Shown: positions 27,202 through 36,107, numbered from the stretch's first letter. The stretch: DNA of 64,000 nucleotides from Actinoplanes cyaneus (GCF_016862095.1 NZ_BOMH01000041.1:1-64000); one strand, 5' to 3'. Notes: generated by a model from the sequence alone, not told the origin. Translations and numbers: made by a program.

Positions 27202-29288
27202 GCAGCGCAACGGTCTCCTCGCGGCAGCGCCGGACTGTCACCCTGGTCCTTCTCACCCTGCTGTTCGCCACCGCGTTCTGGCCTGGACGCCTGCACTGGA
27301 CCCTCGTGCTGTCGTTGCAGGCGCTGCTCGCCGTCGTCACCCTGACCCTCCTGGTGCTGTCCCATCTGCGCTCCGGCCGGCCGGCCGGGACGGTCACGCG
27401 GGCCGTCACCCCGGTGTTCGTGGGGCGCGAGGACGCCATCCGCGACATCCGGAAGCAGTTGTGCGATCGCCCGGCCGAGGCGGTCAACGCGATGCCCGCG
27501 TCGGTGCTGATCCACGGCATGCCCGGGGTGGGCAAGTCGGCGCTGGCCGAAGCGGTCGCCCACCGCCTCGAGCGTGACTACCCCGACGGGCTGGTCGTCG
27601 TCAGCCTCGACGACTCCACCGGGCCGGTGGCCGGCCGGGACGCGCTGACCACGGCGCTGCGCCTGCTGGGCTGGGACGAGCGGGAGCTGCCACCGGGGAC
27701 CCCCGAACGGGTCAGCATCTTCCGGGCCTTCACCGCCACCAGACGCATCCTCTTCGTCTTCGACGCCGCCCGGGACCCCGCCCAGCTGGCCGAGGTCCTG
27801 CCCAAGACCGGCGGGTGCGCGGTGATCATCACCAGCCGCCGCAACCTCGGCCCGCAGCTGGGCATCCGATCGTACGGATTGCCGCCGCCACCGCCGGCCG
27901 AGGCGCTGGCCATGTTCCACGCGATCGCCTCACCCGGCGGCGGCCTGCCGAGCATGGAGGCGACCACGCGCCTGGTCGAGGCCTGCGGACGGCTGCCCGC
28001 GGCGATCCAGACGCTGGCCACCCGGGTCGTCTACGACGAGCTGGACCTGGACGAGATCACGGAGCAGGCTCAGGCCACGGCGTTGCTGGGGTGTGCCGGA
28101 TCCGACCCGGCCGCCGCCGTGCCGGCGGGCATAGCCGCGGAGTTCGGCCGGCTCAGCCCGCTCGAGCGCCGAGCGATCTGCCTGCTCACGCTCGTGCCCA
28201 CGGCGTCGTTCGGCTCCTGGGTGCTCGGCCCGCTGGCCGGCACGAGCGCGTCGGCCGGCGATGTGGTCGCGACCGAGCTCGCCGGGGTCAGGCTGCTCGA
28301 GCCCGCCGGGCGTGACGACCACCTCGGCCTGGCCCGCTACCGTTTCCACCCGCTCGTGCGGGCCTACGCCGAGGCGCAACTGGCCCAGGATCCCAGCCTG
28401 GTGGTCGACGGCCATGCGGCGCTCGATCGGCTCGCCGCGGCCTACCGGGAGCTCGCCGTGGAGAAGGAGAACAGCGGCGAGCCGGTCCTCGCCGACGATC
28501 ACGACCCGGAGCTGGACTGGCGGCTGACCGCGATGCTCGCCGAGCCGGTGCCGGACATCCGCGTCGAGCGGATCCGGATCCATCTGATCACCGGACGGTA
28601 CGACGCCGCCGAGACGCTGCTCACCGAGCTCGCCGGGACCGTGCCGGCCGTCCCCGACGATCCGCGTCAGGACCTGCTCGCGCACCTGACCGCGGCCGAG
28701 ATCTACGCCGAGTTGCGCTGGCCGAAACGCGCGGCGAAACACCTGGGCCGCTGTCGTGCCCTGCTCGCCCACGAACCGGACGCGGCGCTCTTCGCCCGGG
28801 TGGACGTGGCAGCGCAACTCACCGACTCGGACGTGCTCGGCGGGGAGGCCACCGACGAGTACCGCAAGACGCTGATCGTCGCCTCCCGGCTGCTGGCCGC
28901 CGACGACCCCGGCGAGGCGATCATGATCCTGGCCCGTTCCGCCCGGCGGGAACAGGACGATCACCGCCAGGTGGTGACGCACGAGCGGCTGGCGCACGCC
29001 TACCTCGCACTGTGCGAGGCAGGGCACGACAACGACGTCCGGCCGCTGGATCGGGCCGGACATCACGCGATGCTGGCCGTGCTGGCCGCCGAACGGCTCG
29101 GGGACCGGTGGCGCCAGCAACTGGGCCGGCTGGCACTGGCCCGGGCGCTCGCCATGGCCGGCCACCGGCAGGAGGCGACCCGCCAGGCGACCCTGGCCCT
29201 GGCCACCGCGCCCGACGCGGCGACGCCGGTCCCGCCGTACCTGGACGAGGGGCGGGGCTGGGTCAGGGAGGCCAAACTGACCGGCTGA
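27198..29288 (+). CDS. Membrane-anchored STAND NTPase with helical repeats (696 aa)
   Basis: Starts at ATG 27198 in an ATGA overlap with the previous gene. Two membrane helices (about 13-30 and 34-55), then an NB-ARC domain: VFVGREDAIRDI, Walker A GMPGVGKSAL (107-116), Walker B RRILFVFDAARD, sensor GCAVIITSRRNLG, GLPLA-like motif as GRLPAAIQTLA. A winged-helix-like part (LSPLERRAICLLTLVP) leads into TPR-like repeats. It has the same architecture as its neighbour but low similarity outside the motifs, so the two are an old duplication and may form a mixed complex. No effector domain is visible. Confidence 0.86.
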   Translation: MSSATVSSRQRRTVTLVLLTLLFATAFWPGRLHWTLVLSLQALLAVVTLTLLVLSHLRSGRPAGTVTRAVTPVFVGREDAIRDIRKQLCDRPAEAVNAMPASVLIHGMPGVGKSALAEAVAHRLERDYPDGLVVVSLDDSTGPVAGRDALTTALRLLGWDERELPPGTPERVSIFRAFTATRRILFVFDAARDPAQLAEVLPKTGGCAVIITSRRNLGPQLGIRSYGLPPPPPAEALAMFHAIASPGGGLPSMEATTRLVEACGRLPAAIQTLATRVVYDELDLDEITEQAQATALLGCAGSDPAAAVPAGIAAEFGRLSPLERRAICLLTLVPTASFGSWVLGPLAGTSASAGDVVATELAGVRLLEPAGRDDHLGLARYRFHPLVRAYAEAQLAQDPSLVVDGHAALDRLAAAYRELAVEKENSGEPVLADDHDPELDWRLTAMLAEPVPDIRVERIRIHLITGRYDAAETLLTELAGTVPAVPDDPRQDLLAHLTAAEIYAELRWPKRAAKHLGRCRALLAHEPDAALFARVDVAAQLTDSDVLGGEATDEYRKTLIVASRLLAADDPGEAIMILARSARREQDDHRQVVTHERLAHAYLALCEAGHDNDVRPLDRAGHHAMLAVLAAERLGDRWRQQLGRLALARALAMAGHRQEATRQATLALATAPDAATPVPPYLDEGRGWVREAKLTG

Positions 29289-29313
29289 GCCTCCGATTCA
29301 CTGGGTACGGCGC

Positions 29314-29862
29314 TCACTTCCTCGTCGCCGCGGTCGCCCGCTCGCAGCCTGGGATCAGGTCCATGCCCATCGAGATGGATCGCGCGTCGTTGTCGTCGCC
29401 GCCGAGCGCGATGCTGATCCCGTCGTCGCTGACCTCGACGTACTTCACGCCCTTGCCTTTCAGGCACTTCACCACGTCCCTCGCGAAGTCCTTGGCCTCC
29501 GGGTTCGCCGGGTCCTTCTCCCACGGCGGCAGCGGGAAGTACTGCGGTTCGCAGATCCGGTTCGCCTCGTCGAACTTCGCCACCTCCTTCTCCGACGCGG
29601 GTTTGGGCGCGCCGCCCGCGGCGGCCGCGGATCTCGACATCCCGCCGTGCTCGGCAATGCATTTGTTGTACGGCGCGAGCATCGCCTCGTACTCCTCGGG
29701 CGTGGTGTCCAGGCGCTCGCGCGGGCGATGCGACTGCGGTGAGGCGGACACCGCCGCCGACGGGCCGGCCAGCGTCGCCACCTCCGGCGCGGTGGCCTCC
29801 TTCGCCGGGCTGCACGCGGACAGCGCCAGCATTGCCACCACCAGAACCAGAGTTTTCCGCAT
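29314..29862 (-). CDS. Secreted lipoprotein, hypothetical
   Basis: A 182-aa protein with a lipoprotein signal: MRKTLVLVVAMLALSAC, with lipobox LSAC. The ATG at 29862 has AGAGGAAA upstream. The mature part has four cysteines besides the lipidated one (CIAEHGG, ICEPQYFPLPPWE, VVKCLKGKG, GCERAT), probably two disulfides. I recognise no family. It is anchored on the outer face of the membrane. It is divergent from the diguanylate cyclase gene and converges on the STAND genes. Confidence 0.78.
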   Translation of the reverse strand: MRKTLVLVVAMLALSACSPAKEATAPEVATLAGPSAAVSASPQSHRPRERLDTTPEEYEAMLAPYNKCIAEHGGMSRSAAAAGGAPKPASEKEVAKFDEANRICEPQYFPLPPWEKDPANPEAKDFARDVVKCLKGKGVKYVEVSDDGISIALGGDDNDARSISMGMDLIPGCERATAATRK

Positions 29863-29989
29863 CGATGTGTTTCCTCTCATCTGCCGACGGGTCGAGGAGG
29901 AAGCATTCCGAGCGGTCGTTTGGAAATGGTCAGGATTCGGCGACGGCTGCCGATCGGTGGGTTACGTGCCCGCGGACACCGGAAGGCCC

Positions 29990-31402
29990 ATGCTCCTGAG
30001 CTCCCCGTGGATCCGATACGTCGCCGTCGCGGTGACGATTTCCGTCGCGTACGTCATCGCGACGGTCACCGGCGCCCCGGAAGCGGTCACGGCCGGCCTG
30101 TCCGCGGTGTCCGTCGCGGCCGGCGTCACGGCGGTTCTGCTGGGCATCCGGCGGTACCGGCCGGGCGCCGTCTGGCCGTGGTTGCTGGCCGGTTCCCTGG
30201 TGCTGGCAACGGTCGGCACCCTGCTGCCGCCCGGTGTCCTCCAGGGCCGCCCACCCAGCGTGGCCGACGTGTGCTTCCTGAGCGTGACCGCCGGTGGAGC
30301 GGTGACCCTGCTGCTCATCCTGCGCAAACGCAACCCGGGACGGGACCTGGCCGGGCTGCTCGACGCGGCGATCATCACGGTCTCGGCGGGGCTGTTCTGG
30401 TGGATCTTCCTGATCGACCCGATCGTCGCCGGCACGGACGTCGAGCTCGCCACTCGTCTGGTCGCGGCCGCGTACCCGCTCGGCGATCTGATGCTGGCCG
30501 CGCTCGGCGCACGCCTGCTGCTGGACACCGGCCGCAAGTCCGTCGCCGTCCACAGCATCACCGGCTACCTCGGGCTGACCGTCGTGCCGGACACCATCAG
30601 CACCCTCGGCACGCTCTCCGGCAGCACGCACGGGCACGCGCTGGCCGCCGCGCTCTGGGTGATCTCGCCGCTCATGCTCGGCCTCAGCTGCATGCACCCG
30701 TCGATGCGGGAGCTGGACGCGCCGAGCCCGGTGCCGACCCCGGACATGGGCCCGCTGCGACTCACCACGCTCGCGCTCGCCTCGCTGCTGGCGCCGGCGA
30801 CGCTGCTGGCGCAGTACGTACGTGGCGCTGCCCTGCACGTGCCGCTGATCTGCGCCATCTGCGGCGTGCTGTTCCTGCTGGTCATCGGGCGGCTTGCCGG
30901 TCTGGTCGCGGACATGCGGCGGATGGCGACGACCGACGGGCTGACCGGGTTGCGGACCAGGCGGTACTTCCAGGAGGCGCTCGTCCACGCCGGGCACCGC
31001 GACCACGCCGTGATCCTGTTCGACATCGACCACTTCAAGCAGGTCAACGACACGTACGGGCACGACGCCGGCGACCGGGTGCTGCGCGAGGTCGGCGCCC
31101 GGCTCAACGGCGCGGTCCGGGCGCAGGACGTGATCGCCCGGTACGGCGGGGAGGAGTTCGCCGTCCTGCTGCCGCACACCTCCCCCGCCGAGGCCCGCGC
31201 GGTCGCCGCCCGGATCCACGCCACCGTCCGGGCCGCGCCGATCCCGGTCACCGCGACCGAGTCGGTGACGGTGACGGTGTCGGTCGGGGTCGCGTGCACG
31301 CCGACCGACGTGACCGAGTCGGCCCGCCTTCCCCTGCTCGCCGACCAGCTCCTCTACCGGGCCAAGGAGGCCGGGCGGGACCAGGTCGCGGTGGCCGCCT
31401 GA
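29990..31402 (+). CDS. Membrane diguanylate cyclase (GGEEF)
   Basis: A 470-aa protein: about eight membrane helices in residues 1-300, then a GGDEF domain with active site RYGGEEFAVLL and substrate-binding ILFDIDHFKQVNDTYGHDAGD. RAQD, five residues before GGEEF, is an intact inhibitory (I) site. It makes cyclic di-GMP and is limited by its own product. Start ATG 29990 follows GGAAGG. The membrane part resembles that of the second cyclase at 59100 in order and length, so they are paralogues. The signal sensed is unknown. Confidence 0.92.
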   Translation: MLLSSPWIRYVAVAVTISVAYVIATVTGAPEAVTAGLSAVSVAAGVTAVLLGIRRYRPGAVWPWLLAGSLVLATVGTLLPPGVLQGRPPSVADVCFLSVTAGGAVTLLLILRKRNPGRDLAGLLDAAIITVSAGLFWWIFLIDPIVAGTDVELATRLVAAAYPLGDLMLAALGARLLLDTGRKSVAVHSITGYLGLTVVPDTISTLGTLSGSTHGHALAAALWVISPLMLGLSCMHPSMRELDAPSPVPTPDMGPLRLTTLALASLLAPATLLAQYVRGAALHVPLICAICGVLFLLVIGRLAGLVADMRRMATTDGLTGLRTRRYFQEALVHAGHRDHAVILFDIDHFKQVNDTYGHDAGDRVLREVGARLNGAVRAQDVIARYGGEEFAVLLPHTSPAEARAVAARIHATVRAAPIPVTATESVTVTVSVGVACTPTDVTESARLPLLADQLLYRAKEAGRDQVAVAA

Positions 31403-31563
31403 TCAGAGGCCGGACGGCCCGATCCCGGCCAGCGACCCGCGGACCGCACGTTTGGTCAGGTAGACGAAGCAGCGTGCCCGGCGCTCGCCCGCCTCCCACT
31501 CACGGTCCGTCGGGGTGTACCAGATCGCGCTGATCCCTCCGTCGAACTTTCTCTCTGGGAAAA

Positions 31564-31607
31564 CTTGCCCTTTGAGCAAGTCTGTGAAGATACTTGGCTG
31601 TAGCAAG
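31564..31607 (+). promoter_or_regulatory. Promoter with two MarR-type palindromes
   Basis: TTGCCC (31566-31571), 17 bases, GATACT (31589-31594) form a promoter for marR. Two palindromes with the same CTTG/CAAG ends overlap it: CTTGC-N7-GCAAG at 31564-31580 on the -35 and CTTG-N7-CAAG at 31593-31607 at the start of transcription. The MarR encoded next is the likely binder. Confidence 0.5.
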
Positions 31608-31634
31608 CATTGAACGGCCTGGAAGGTTCCGCCC

Positions 31635-32102
31635 ATGCACGGTGCACCGCCCGAGATCGGCATGCGCCTGCACGATCTGCTCAAGGCCATCCGCCTGATC
31701 AAGCAGCATCGGTCCGCAGCGCAGCCGGCCATCCCTACCGGCCTGCTCGGACTCCTCACGGAGATCGACCGGCTGCCCACCGGCTGCCGGAGCCGTGACC
31801 TGGCGGAGCACGCCGGGCTCGACCCGTCCACCGTCAGCCGGGGCGTCGCCACCCTGGTCCGCCAGGGCATGGTGGCGCGCGAGGCCGACCCGCACGACGG
31901 CCGCGCGACGATCCTCGTGGTCACGCCCGCGGGCCGGGCCGCGCTCAGCGATGCCCTGCGATGGCACGCCGAGCTCATCACGAGCGCCCTCGACGGCTGG
32001 AGCGCCGACGACATCGAATCCCTTCAGCGGGGCATCGACCGGTTCGTCGGTGACATCCACAGAGCACTGAACATCCACGAAACCACGGAGGCCGCGCCAT
32101 GA
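31635..32102 (+). CDS. MarR family transcriptional regulator
   Basis: A 155-aa winged-helix protein: LGLLTEIDRL, recognition region CRSRDLAEHAGLDPSTVSRGVATLVRQGMV, wing EADPHDGRATILVVTPAG, C-terminal dimer helices. ATG 31635 has GGAAGG eight bases upstream. Its stop overlaps the start of the DHA2 pump gene (ATGA), so regulator and pump are one operon and the regulator probably represses both. Confidence 0.92.
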   Translation: MHGAPPEIGMRLHDLLKAIRLIKQHRSAAQPAIPTGLLGLLTEIDRLPTGCRSRDLAEHAGLDPSTVSRGVATLVRQGMVAREADPHDGRATILVVTPAGRAALSDALRWHAELITSALDGWSADDIESLQRGIDRFVGDIHRALNIHETTEAAP

Positions 32103-33727
32103 GCGCACCCACCCCACCGGCGGCAACCGCGGCGAGCGAGACGAAGACGCACCGGCAGCTCCTGGAGGCCCTCTCCGGGCTGCTGCTGGTGCTCTTCGTC
32201 GCGATGCTGAGCAGCACGGTCGTCTCCACCGCGCTGCCGAAGATCATCGGCGCGCTGAACGGCTCGCAGACCCAGTACACCTGGGTGGTCACCGCCACCC
32301 TGCTGACCGCGACCGCCACCACCCCGATCTGGGGCAAGCTCGCCGACCTGTTCAACAAGAAGGCCCTGATCCAGATCTCGATCGTGATCTTCGTCATCGG
32401 GTCGGCCGTGGCCGGCGCCGCGCAGAACGCCGGTGAGCTGATCGCCGCCCGCGCCTTCCAGGGCATCGGCGTCGGCGGTCTGCAGGCCCTGGTCCAGGTC
32501 GCGATCGCCGCCATGATCCCGCCGCGCGAGCGGGGACGCTACAACGGATACCTCGGCGGCGTGATGGCCCTGGCCACGGTCGGCGGCCCGCTGCTCGGCG
32601 GCCTGATCGTCGACACCAGCTGGCTGGGCTGGCGCTGGTGCTTCTACATCGGCGTCCCGGTCGCCGTCGTCGCCCTGGTCCTGCTGCAGATGACCCTGCA
32701 CCTGCCGACCAACCGGCGCGACAACGTGAAGATCGACTACCTGGGCGCGACCCTGATCGCCGCCGGCGTGAGCCTGCTGCTGATCTGGATCTCCTTCGTC
32801 GACGACACCTTCGCCTGGCTGTCCTGGCAGACCTACGCCATGGTCGGCGGCACCATCGTGCTGCTCGCCCTCGCCGTCCTCGTGGAGTCGAGGGCCGCCG
32901 AGCCGATCATCCCGCTGCCCATCGTCAGGCAGCGCAACACCGCCCTGGCCATCCTCGCCAGCCTCGCGGTCGGCATGGCGATGTTCGGCGGCGCGGTCTT
33001 CCTCGGTCAGTACTTCCAGATCGGCCGTGGCTACAGCCCGACCGAGGCCGGCCTGCTCACCATTCCGCTGATGGCCGGCGTGCTCGTCACCTCGATCGTC
33101 TCCGGCCGGCTGATCACGAAGACCGGGCGGATCAAGCCGTACATCATCGCGGGCTCGATCGTTCTCGTCGCCGGATTCGCGGTGCTCAGCACCATCGATC
33201 ACCAGACCGCGCTGTGGTTCGTCGGGATCGGCATGTTCCTGGTCGGCGCCGGCGTCGGCATGTCGATGCAGAACCTGGTCCTGGCGGTGCAGAACACCGT
33301 GGCCCTCAGGGACATCGGCGCGGCCAGCTCCACCGTCGCGTTCTTCCGGTCGCTCGGCGGCACGATCGGCGTCTCCGTCCTGGGAGCGGTCCTGGCCCGG
33401 CGGGTCACCGACCAGATCACCCACGACCTGGCCGCGGCCGGCGTGCCCGCCTCCGGCAGCGGCGGCGGCACCAGCGCGCTCAACCTGACCGCGCTGCCGG
33501 AGCCGATCGTGCACATCATCCGCGCTGCCTACGGCGACGCGACCGGGCACATCTTCCTGATCTCGGCGTTCATCGGGATCATCGGCATCGTCGCGGCGGT
33601 CGCCATGCGGCCGGTCATGCTGCGCGACAGCCTCGACCTGCCCGGCGAGATGAAAGCGGCGGCGGTCGGCGCCGACGCCGTCGACGGCGCCCCGGCCATC
33701 GACCAGGTGGACACCACCCGCCGCTAG
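32099..33727 (+). CDS. MFS transporter, DHA2 (EmrB/QacA) family
   Basis: A 542-aa, 14-helix drug:proton antiporter. The family motifs are there: LDxT-like start as VVSTALPKIIGAL, motif A GKLADLFNKKALI, and motif C in ALATVGGPLLGGLIVD. The C-terminal part ends with a helix and a charged tail. It is translationally coupled to marR and followed by strong hairpins at 33738-33838. It likely exports a toxic hydrophobic compound. Confidence 0.94.
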   Translation: MSAPTPPAATAASETKTHRQLLEALSGLLLVLFVAMLSSTVVSTALPKIIGALNGSQTQYTWVVTATLLTATATTPIWGKLADLFNKKALIQISIVIFVIGSAVAGAAQNAGELIAARAFQGIGVGGLQALVQVAIAAMIPPRERGRYNGYLGGVMALATVGGPLLGGLIVDTSWLGWRWCFYIGVPVAVVALVLLQMTLHLPTNRRDNVKIDYLGATLIAAGVSLLLIWISFVDDTFAWLSWQTYAMVGGTIVLLALAVLVESRAAEPIIPLPIVRQRNTALAILASLAVGMAMFGGAVFLGQYFQIGRGYSPTEAGLLTIPLMAGVLVTSIVSGRLITKTGRIKPYIIAGSIVLVAGFAVLSTIDHQTALWFVGIGMFLVGAGVGMSMQNLVLAVQNTVALRDIGAASSTVAFFRSLGGTIGVSVLGAVLARRVTDQITHDLAAAGVPASGSGGGTSALNLTALPEPIVHIIRAAYGDATGHIFLISAFIGIIGIVAAVAMRPVMLRDSLDLPGEMKAAAVGADAVDGAPAIDQVDTTRR

Positions 33728-33737
33728 GTGTCACGTC

Positions 33738-33770
33738 CTGCCGATCGCCCCAGTACGCGGCGATCGGCAG
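33738..33770 (+). terminator. Hairpin after the DHA2 pump gene
   Basis: A perfect 12-bp stem CTGCCGATCGCC / GGCGATCGGCAG with a 9-nt loop begins 11 bases after the stop codon. There is no T run, which is usual for actinomycete terminators. Confidence 0.7.
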
Positions 33771-33786
33771 AACCTGAACCCCGCCT

Positions 33787-33838
33787 CCCGTTCCGGCGCG
33801 CATGCACAGGCCGACACAACCTCGCGCGCCGGAACGGG
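33787..33838. repeat. Second long hairpin, 14-bp stem and 24-nt loop
   Basis: Arms CCCGTTCCGGCGCG and CGCGCCGGAACGGG pair perfectly around a 24-nt loop, 16 bases after the first hairpin. It could be a second terminator or a protein-binding palindrome. The remainder of the gap 33728-34004 shows nothing else I can name. Confidence 0.6.
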
Positions 33839-34004
33839 TTCTCCCGCCGGCCACGCTGCTGAGGCCGCGCGGGACCAGCCGCCGCCATGATCCTTATCAC
33901 CCCCTCTACCAGGGAATTCATGGCTCGACTCGACTGTTGATCTCCACGCGGCGGCAACTCCGGCGCCGGTCGAACCACTCCGTCACACCCGCCAGGAGCC
34001 AGCG

Positions 34005-35063
34005 GTGATCCCCACCCTGCAGCGGCCCACCGTGCCCGCGATCACCACCCCACACCCCGAGACCCAAGATCCGGCCCCTTCCTGGGTACGGCGTAACCGG
34101 CTCCGCCTGGCCGCCGCCGCCACGGTTCTGGTCCTGGTCACCGTCGAGTTGGTCCTGGGATGGAGCTCCCTGGTCGACGCCTTGCACCACCTGCGCCGCC
34201 CCCACCTGGGATGGCTGCTCCTGGCCGTGGCCGCCGAGATCGTCTCGATGCACGCCTACGCCCGGATGCAGCGCCGCCTGCTGCAGTCCGCCGGCGTGCA
34301 CGCGCCCCTCATGGACAACGTCCGGCTCGCCTACGCCGCGCACTCGCTGAACGAGACCCTGCCCGGCGGCCCGGCGTTCTCCACCCGGCTCAACTTCCAG
34401 CAGATGCGCCGCTTCGGCGCCACCCCCGCGGTGGCCTCCTGGGTCATCGCCCTCAGCGGCATCCTCTCCGCCTGCGCGCTCGCCGCGATCACCGTGGCCG
34501 GCGCCCTCGCGGCCGGCGGCAACGCCGACTGGCGGCACCTGACCGGCCTGCTCACCGCCACGATCCTGCTCATCGCCGGCGCCCGCCGGATCGCCCGGCG
34601 CCCGGACCTCTTCCACGCCCCGCTCGCCGCCGTGAACCGCCTGCGCCGCCGCCCCGCCGACCACGGCCACGACCGCGTCCAGGACTTCCTCACCCAGCTG
34701 CGGGCAGCCCGGCTGCGCCCCGCCCTGGGCCTGTCCGCGGCGCTGCTGGCCGTGCTCAACTGGCTGCTCGACGCCACCGGCCTGTGGCTCTGCTTCCTGG
34801 CCATCGGCGAACCCGCGCCCGGCGTGACCGCGACCCTGCTGGCATTCTGCGCCGCGATGGCCGCCGGGACCGTGACGATCGTCCCCGGTGGCCTGGGCAT
34901 CATCGACAGCGCGCTGATCCTGGGACTGATCACCGGCGGGGTGGCGGGTCCCGCGGCGGTGGCCACGGTCGTCCTCTACCGCCTGATCAGTTTCGGTTTC
35001 ATCATCGGACTGGGCTGGCTCTCCTGGCTGCGCCTGCGGCGCCGGAGCACGACGCCGGCATAG
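34005..35063 (+). CDS. Lysylphosphatidylglycerol synthase-type membrane protein (UPF0104)
   Basis: A 352-aa membrane protein with about eight helices, matching the flippase-like domain of LPG synthases (UPF0104/AglD2 family): ARMQRRLL, AYAAHSLNETLPGGPAFSTRL and the late conserved GGLGIIDSALILGL followed by YRLISFG. No C-terminal aminoacyl-transferase domain is present, so it is the transporter half only. Its role in lipid or glycan flipping is inferred from the family. GTG start with AGGAG upstream. Confidence 0.88.
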   Translation: MIPTLQRPTVPAITTPHPETQDPAPSWVRRNRLRLAAAATVLVLVTVELVLGWSSLVDALHHLRRPHLGWLLLAVAAEIVSMHAYARMQRRLLQSAGVHAPLMDNVRLAYAAHSLNETLPGGPAFSTRLNFQQMRRFGATPAVASWVIALSGILSACALAAITVAGALAAGGNADWRHLTGLLTATILLIAGARRIARRPDLFHAPLAAVNRLRRRPADHGHDRVQDFLTQLRAARLRPALGLSAALLAVLNWLLDATGLWLCFLAIGEPAPGVTATLLAFCAAMAAGTVTIVPGGLGIIDSALILGLITGGVAGPAAVATVVLYRLISFGFIIGLGWLSWLRLRRRSTTPA

Positions 35064-35208
35064 CGCGGCCTCCGCCCTCCGGCCTGGCGCGACCCACGCC
35101 CTGCCGGACCCCCGCCCCGGCGCGGCCCTCGCCCTGCGGCAACCCGAGCTCGCCGCTCCAGGCACTGTGCCGTTCGCTCCTTCCCGCCGTCCTACCTAGA
35201 CTGGCCGC

Positions 35209-35412
35209 ATGCGGCAGACGCTGAAGGATCTGGCCTTCTCCGAGCACTCCGAGTGGTTCGGCCTGGGTCCGCTCGCACTCGCCGTCCTGGCCGGCGTCCG
35301 CGCCTTCGCGGCCGACGAGCCCTTCGCCCGCTGGGCGTGGAGCTCCATCGCCGTCCTCATGCTGATCCTCTGCACCGCCTACGTCGTCTGGACGAGGAAG
35401 AAGCGCTCCTGA
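35209..35412 (+). CDS. Small membrane protein (67 aa)
   Basis: Two hydrophobic helices (about 18-34, GLGPLALAVLAGVRAFA, and 43-61, WSSIAVLMLILCTAYVVW) with a basic tail RKKRS. Both ends should be cytoplasmic. I know no family. ATG 35209 has no clear ribosome site. The gap before it (35064-35208) is C-rich and empty. Confidence 0.65.
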   Translation: MRQTLKDLAFSEHSEWFGLGPLALAVLAGVRAFAADEPFARWAWSSIAVLMLILCTAYVVWTRKKRS

Positions 35413-35558
35413 GCCAGCGCGCACCGGCGTGCGGAGAGGCCCTCGATGCTGTTGACCAGCCTGTCCCGGCACCGCGCGGTGAGGGCGATGACCCACCCGG
35501 AGGCCACGCGTTCTCCGCGCAGCATGAAGGAATCCCCGTCTTCAGGACGGAGAGGAGG

Positions 35559-36107
35559 TCAACGGAGAGCGCGCGTGCGCCGCGAGTACGAGTGGGTCGC
35601 GACGGCCAGCGCGACGACCCAGACGATGAAGTGCGGAATCCCGTAGACCCCGGTCCACGGGCTGAAGATCGCCTCGGGCGCGCCCCACTGCACGAACGTC
35701 AGGACCAGCGCGAACACCGTGTACGCGGAGAGCGCCACCACCAGTCCGTACCCCGGGACGATCAGCAGCAGGCGCGGCACCCGCCGGCCCGCGAGGCCCG
35801 GAACCCAGCGCGGGAGCACCAGCCCCCAGGGCCGGATCAGCGCGAACGCCAGCACCGCCGGGAGCAACGCCAGCGCGTTCAGCGTCCACAGATAGGTGCC
35901 GCCCCCGTCGGCGTGCCACACCTCGAACCGCTCCCTGTCGGCGAACAGCGGGATTCCCGCGGCCCACGCCACGTGCAACGGCATGAACCCCACCGTCGCC
36001 GCCAGGGCCGCGACCCACCCCGCCAGCACGGCCCGCCGTGACGGAGGCGGCACCGCCTGCTCCGCGGCGCCGGCCGACCGGTTCGTGACGTCCCCGTTCA
36101 GACTCAT
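35559..36107 (-). CDS. Integral membrane protein, hypothetical
   Basis: A 182-aa protein with four or five predicted membrane helices (for example AVLAGWVAALAATVGFMPLHVAWAA, YLWTLNALALLPAVLAFALI, LLLIVPGYGLVVALSAYTVFALVL, YGIPHFIVWVVALAVATHSY), in a layout common to actinomycete membrane proteins of unknown role. N-terminus charged and cytoplasmic. It stands alone between an XRE regulator and an empty 146-bp gap. Confidence 0.78.
   Translation of the reverse strand: MSLNGDVTNRSAGAAEQAVPPPSRRAVLAGWVAALAATVGFMPLHVAWAAGIPLFADRERFEVWHADGGGTYLWTLNALALLPAVLAFALIRPWGLVLPRWVPGLAGRRVPRLLLIVPGYGLVVALSAYTVFALVLTFVQWGAPEAIFSPWTGVYGIPHFIVWVVALAVATHSYSRRTRALR

Noticed and set aside
25075-27210. A 711-codon minus-strand frame opposite the first STAND gene
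   Set aside because: Shadow with low-complexity translation; the plus strand carries Walker motifs and a good ribosome site.
15162-29288. Assignment to the actinobacterial vWA-MoxR-VMAP or FxSxx-type ternary conflict systems
   Set aside because: I see no vWA, MoxR ATPase, FxSxx peptide or trypsin-like gene here; the overlap is limited to shared use of CHAT and STAND domains.
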